DNA of 8,016 bases, from the NCBI GenBank assembly GCA_021772595.1, contig JAJFLS010000493.1, forward strand, positions 1-8,016. Reading direction: 5' to 3'. The stretch is from Opitutales bacterium. Lineage in GTDB: Bacteria; Verrucomicrobiota; Verrucomicrobiia; Opitutales; Opitutaceae. Position numbers and translations under genes: made by a program. A model generated the notes under the pieces. It had not been told where the DNA came from, ran no database searches, and worked only from the letters and a program-made list of their open reading frames with translations. Positions 6,024 through 8,016 of the stretch are shown here, piece after piece (positions within the stretch are counted from its first letter, which is position 1; each line of letters starts with the position of its first letter).

Positions 6024-7124
6024 TCAGACTTCGAGCAATAGCCTCAACGGACTCTCGAGTTGCTGTTTCACATTTACCAGGAAGGTGACGGCTTCTTTGC
6101 CGTCGACGATTCGGTGGTCGTAGGAGAGAGCTAGATACATCATGGGGCGGATGACGACTTCGCCGTCGATCGCAACGGGGCGATCTTGGATGGTGTGCAT
6201 CCCGAGGATGGCGCTTTGCGGCGGGTTTAGGATTGGAGTAGAAAGCATGGAGCCGAACACGCCGCCGTTTGTGATTGTGAATACGCCGCCTTGTAGGTCG
6301 GGCAGAGTCATTTTTCCGTCGCGGGCCTTTTTGGCGTAATTCGCTATTTCGCCTTCGATTTCCGCGAGGCTCAATTGCTCGCAGCCTCGGAGGACGGGAA
6401 CCATGAGTCCTTTGTCGGTGGATACGGCGATGCCGATGTCGTAGTAGTGATTTTGTACGAGCTCGTCGCCATCGATCATCGCGTTGATAGCGGGCGAATC
6501 TTGGAGGGCTCGAACAACTGCTTTGACGAAGAAAGACATGAAGCCGAGCTTGAGGCCGTACTTCTCGACAAAGGAATCCTGGTATTTCGCGCGGAGCGCT
6601 TTGATCGATGTGAGATCGACTTCGTTGAAGGTCGTAAGCATCGCGGCCTCTTGCTGCGCGGAGACAAGACGCTCGGCGATTTTTTGCCGCAGGGGCGACA
6701 TGCGCTTGCGGGTCGTTCGGCCTTCGGTGGAAACGCTTTTGCTCGGGGATGAGGAAGGAGCAGGAGGCGGACTGTCGGTCGCGGTGGCCGTCTCGCTTTT
6801 TTCCGGAGCCTCGGTCGGGGCTTCCGCGGGCGCTTCTGGAGCGGGGGCGGGCTCGGATTCGGGGGCAGCGGCAGACGCGGGAGCTTCGGCGGTTTCGTCG
6901 ATCTCGGCGATGATTTGGCCGATTTCCACTTCGTCGCCTTCGTCGACCTTTAGCGCGATCGCGCCGGAAGCTTCGGCGAGTCCTTCAGAGGTGATCTTGT
7001 CGGTCTCGAGTTCGTAGATGACCTGGTCCTTCTTCACGAAGTCGCCGTCTTTGACGTGCCAGGCGGCGAGGATTCCGCTGGTGATGGATTCCCCGAGAGC
7101 GGGGACTTTGATTTCGGTTGCCAT
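6024..7124 (-). CDS. sucB: 2-oxoglutarate dehydrogenase E2, dihydrolipoyllysine succinyltransferase
   Basis: This is the core of the 2-oxoglutarate dehydrogenase complex of the TCA cycle. It takes the succinyl group from E1 on a lipoyl arm and passes it to CoA. The 366 residues begin with a lipoyl domain (about 1-77) carrying the lipoylation site Lys43 in E-L-E-T-D-K-I-T-S-E. A flexible linker rich in Ala, Pro, Glu and Ser follows (about 78-135). The catalytic domain starts around R-M-S-P-L-R-Q-K-I-A-E-R-L (141-153). It has the E2o hallmarks T-T-F-N-E-V-D, F-T-I-T-N-G-G-V-F-G-S, N-P-P-Q-S-A-I-L-G-M-H and the active site S-Y-D-H-R-I-V-D-G with His337. These match SucB rather than the pyruvate or branched-chain E2 enzymes. 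No peripheral subunit-binding domain can be seen between linker and catalytic domain, which accounts for a shorter length than E. coli SucB (about 405). The ATG at 7124 lacks a clear Shine-Dalgarno sequence but matches the conserved N-terminus. It follows sucA in the same direction. Confidence 0.95.
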   Translation of the reverse strand: MATEIKVPALGESITSGILAAWHVKDGDFVKKDQVIYELETDKITSEGLAEASGAIALKVDEGDEVEIGQIIAEIDETAEAPASAAAPESEPAPAPEAPAEAPTEAPEKSETATATDSPPPAPSSSPSKSVSTEGRTTRKRMSPLRQKIAERLVSAQQEAAMLTTFNEVDLTSIKALRAKYQDSFVEKYGLKLGFMSFFVKAVVRALQDSPAINAMIDGDELVQNHYYDIGIAVSTDKGLMVPVLRGCEQLSLAEIEGEIANYAKKARDGKMTLPDLQGGVFTITNGGVFGSMLSTPILNPPQSAILGMHTIQDRPVAIDGEVVIRPMMYLALSYDHRIVDGKEAVTFLVNVKQQLESPLRLLLEV

Positions 7125-7161
7125 GATGAGGGAAGGAAAAGTTGGAGAGTATTGTATTTTT

Positions 7162-7233
7162 AACCACGGAGTACACGGAGATAAGGAGGCGAAAGAATCT
7201 TATTTTTTCCGTACCTCCGTGTGCTCCGTGGTT
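7162..7233. repeat. Long palindrome between sucA and sucB ('AACCACGGAG' type)
   Basis: AACCACGGAGTACACGGAG (7162-7180) and CTCCGTGTGCTCCGTGGTT (7215-7233) are reverse complements at 18 of 19 positions. The one exception, T7172 against G7223, can still pair as a G-U wobble in plus-strand RNA. ATAAG (7181-7185) and CTTAT (7199-7203) continue the pairing inward. Each arm also contains an internal near-repeat of CACGGAG. Palindromes with this wording occur, as I recall, as dispersed intergenic repeats in several bacterial phyla. No T-run follows on the minus strand, so it is unlikely to be a plain terminator within the operon. Confidence 0.75.
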
Positions 7234-7248
7234 TAAATCGATTGCATT

Positions 7249-8016
7249 TTAGAGTGAAAAGGCTTCGTGGAGGAGTGTTTCGAGTTCGCTGTTGTGGAGG
7301 GCCTTCGTGCCGACGGCGGGGCTAGCGCTGGCGCCTCGGCCGGCGAAGATTGGCTTCGTGCCGAGGTGTTCTTCGAACTGGGGAGCGATGTAGGTCCAGG
7401 CCCCCATATTTTGCGACTCCTCTTGGCACCAGACGATCGACTTCGCTTTTGCGTACCGCGAAACGACGTCTTTGAGTTTGTCAGTATTCAACGGGTACAG
7501 TTGCTCGACTCGGATGATTGGGGTGTTCTTGATTTTATTCAGTTGCCGGTAGGCGATCAAATCGTAGTAGACCTTTCCCGAGCAGAGGATGACGCGCTCG
7601 GCTTTTTTCGTGTCCTGGCCGGTGTCGTCGAGGATCTCTTCGAAAACTCCGTTTTCGAATGCGTCCCAATCCGAGACGGCTTCCTTGTGGCGAAGGAGCG
7701 ATTTTGGAGCCATGATGATGAGCGGCTTTCTGAACTCGCGCATCATCTGGCGTCGCAGGACGTGGAAGTATTGTGCCGGCGTGGTCATATTGCAGACCTG
7801 GATGTTGTTTTCCGCGCAGGCTTGGAGAAAGCGTTCGAGGCGAGCGGAAGAGTGTTCCGGGCCTTGGCCTTCGTATCCGTGAGGCAATAGCATGACAATC
7901 CCGCTCACGCGGCCCCATTTCGATTCGCTCGAAGTGATGAACTGGTCGATGATCACTTGGGCGCCGTTGGCGAAATCGCCAAACTGGGCTTCCCAAATGC
8001 AGAGCATTTTCGGGTA
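7249..8016 (-). CDS. sucA: 2-oxoglutarate dehydrogenase E1 component, C-terminal 255 residues (5' truncated)
   Basis: This is the end of the thiamine-diphosphate-dependent E1 that decarboxylates 2-oxoglutarate and succinylates the E2 lipoyl arm. The frame is open to the window edge (Y-P-K before the internal ATG at 8007), so most of the roughly 900-residue protein lies beyond it. Visible hallmarks, nearly word for word as in E. coli SucA, are W-E-A-Q-F-G-D-F-A-N-G-A-Q, M-L-L-P-H-G-Y-E-G-Q-G-P-E-H-S-S-A-R-L-E-R, M-A-P-K-S-L-L-R-H, L-C-S-G-K-V-Y-Y-D-L, R-V-E-Q-L-Y-P-L, V-W-C-Q-E-E-S-Q-N-M-G-A-W and A-G-R-G-A-S-A-S-P-A-V-G near the end. These belong to the last part of the pyrimidine-binding domain and the transketolase C-terminal-like domain. 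The stop is TAA at 7249-7251. sucB follows after 124 nt, the usual sucA-sucB order, so one transcript is likely. Confidence 0.96.
   Translation of the reverse strand, partial: YPKMLCIWEAQFGDFANGAQVIIDQFITSSESKWGRVSGIVMLLPHGYEGQGPEHSSARLERFLQACAENNIQVCNMTTPAQYFHVLRRQMMREFRKPLIIMAPKSLLRHKEAVSDWDAFENGVFEEILDDTGQDTKKAERVILCSGKVYYDLIAYRQLNKIKNTPIIRVEQLYPLNTDKLKDVVSRYAKAKSIVWCQEESQNMGAWTYIAPQFEEHLGTKPIFAGRGASASPAVGTKALHNSELETLLHEAFSL

Noticed and set aside
6484..7017. Plus-strand open frame of 177 codons opposite sucB
   Set aside because: It lies entirely antisense to sucB. Its Ser/Ala/Gly-rich sequence mirrors the Ala/Pro-rich linker on the other strand, so it is a shadow of a certain gene.
7183..7189. 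AAGGAGG, a perfect Shine-Dalgarno-like string on the plus strand
   Set aside because: No start codon or open frame follows at a suitable distance. It lies in the loop of the sucA-sucB palindrome on the strand opposite both genes.
7267..7890. Plus-strand open frame of 207 codons opposite sucA
   Set aside because: It is antisense to strongly conserved sucA sequence and has no recognisable motif.
1..8016. CRISPR array, tRNA, rRNA, transposase or phage genes
   Set aside because: I looked for regularly spaced direct repeats, tRNA-like cloverleaf sequences and mobile-element proteins and found none. The only repeats are the inverted ones listed.

Overview
The window reads as an ordinary chromosomal segment of a Gram-negative-type bacterium. 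A periplasmic adaptor, a MacB-type permease and a Sec-exported enzyme imply an envelope with a periplasm. The intergenic palindromes (the 'AACCACGGAG...' type at 7162-7233 and the 'CGTAGGGTCGGC' type at 4234-4310), together with an SGNH hydrolase carrying TPRs beside envelope genes, resemble what is seen in Verrucomicrobiota (Opitutae-like) and related PVC bacteria. That placement is an inference from memory of such genomes, not a demonstrated assignment.

Plus strand, 2-4115: a four-gene run in one direction. It holds the 3' end of a HlyD/MacA-type membrane-fusion protein, a MacB/LolD-type ABC ATPase, a FtsX/MacB-type permease, and a membrane-anchored SGNH hydrolase with TPRs whose first ATG overlaps the permease stop (ATGA). 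The first three make a tripartite ABC exporter with ATPase and permease as separate polypeptides. The fourth is probably co-translated with the permease and is the least understood gene here.

Gap 4116-4503: no convincing gene. It is packed with inverted repeats: three small tandem hairpins, a 77-nt palindrome, and a second palindrome followed by a T-run.

Plus strand, 4504-5835: an exported M20D-family metallo-amidohydrolase (N-acyl amino acid or hippurate hydrolase-like) with all expected metal ligands, followed by a hairpin and T-rich terminator.

Minus strand, 8016-6024: the end of sucA (2-oxoglutarate dehydrogenase E1) followed by complete sucB (E2 succinyltransferase), separated by 124 nt that hold another long palindrome. 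The E2 appears to lack the peripheral subunit-binding domain usual in bacterial E2 enzymes. The M20 gene and sucB converge at 5836-6023, a gap with further hairpins.

I see no CRISPR array, tRNA, rRNA, transposase or phage gene. No clear undescribed system stands out. The most useful leads are the exporter-coupled SGNH-TPR protein, the E2 domain architecture, and the palindromic elements.
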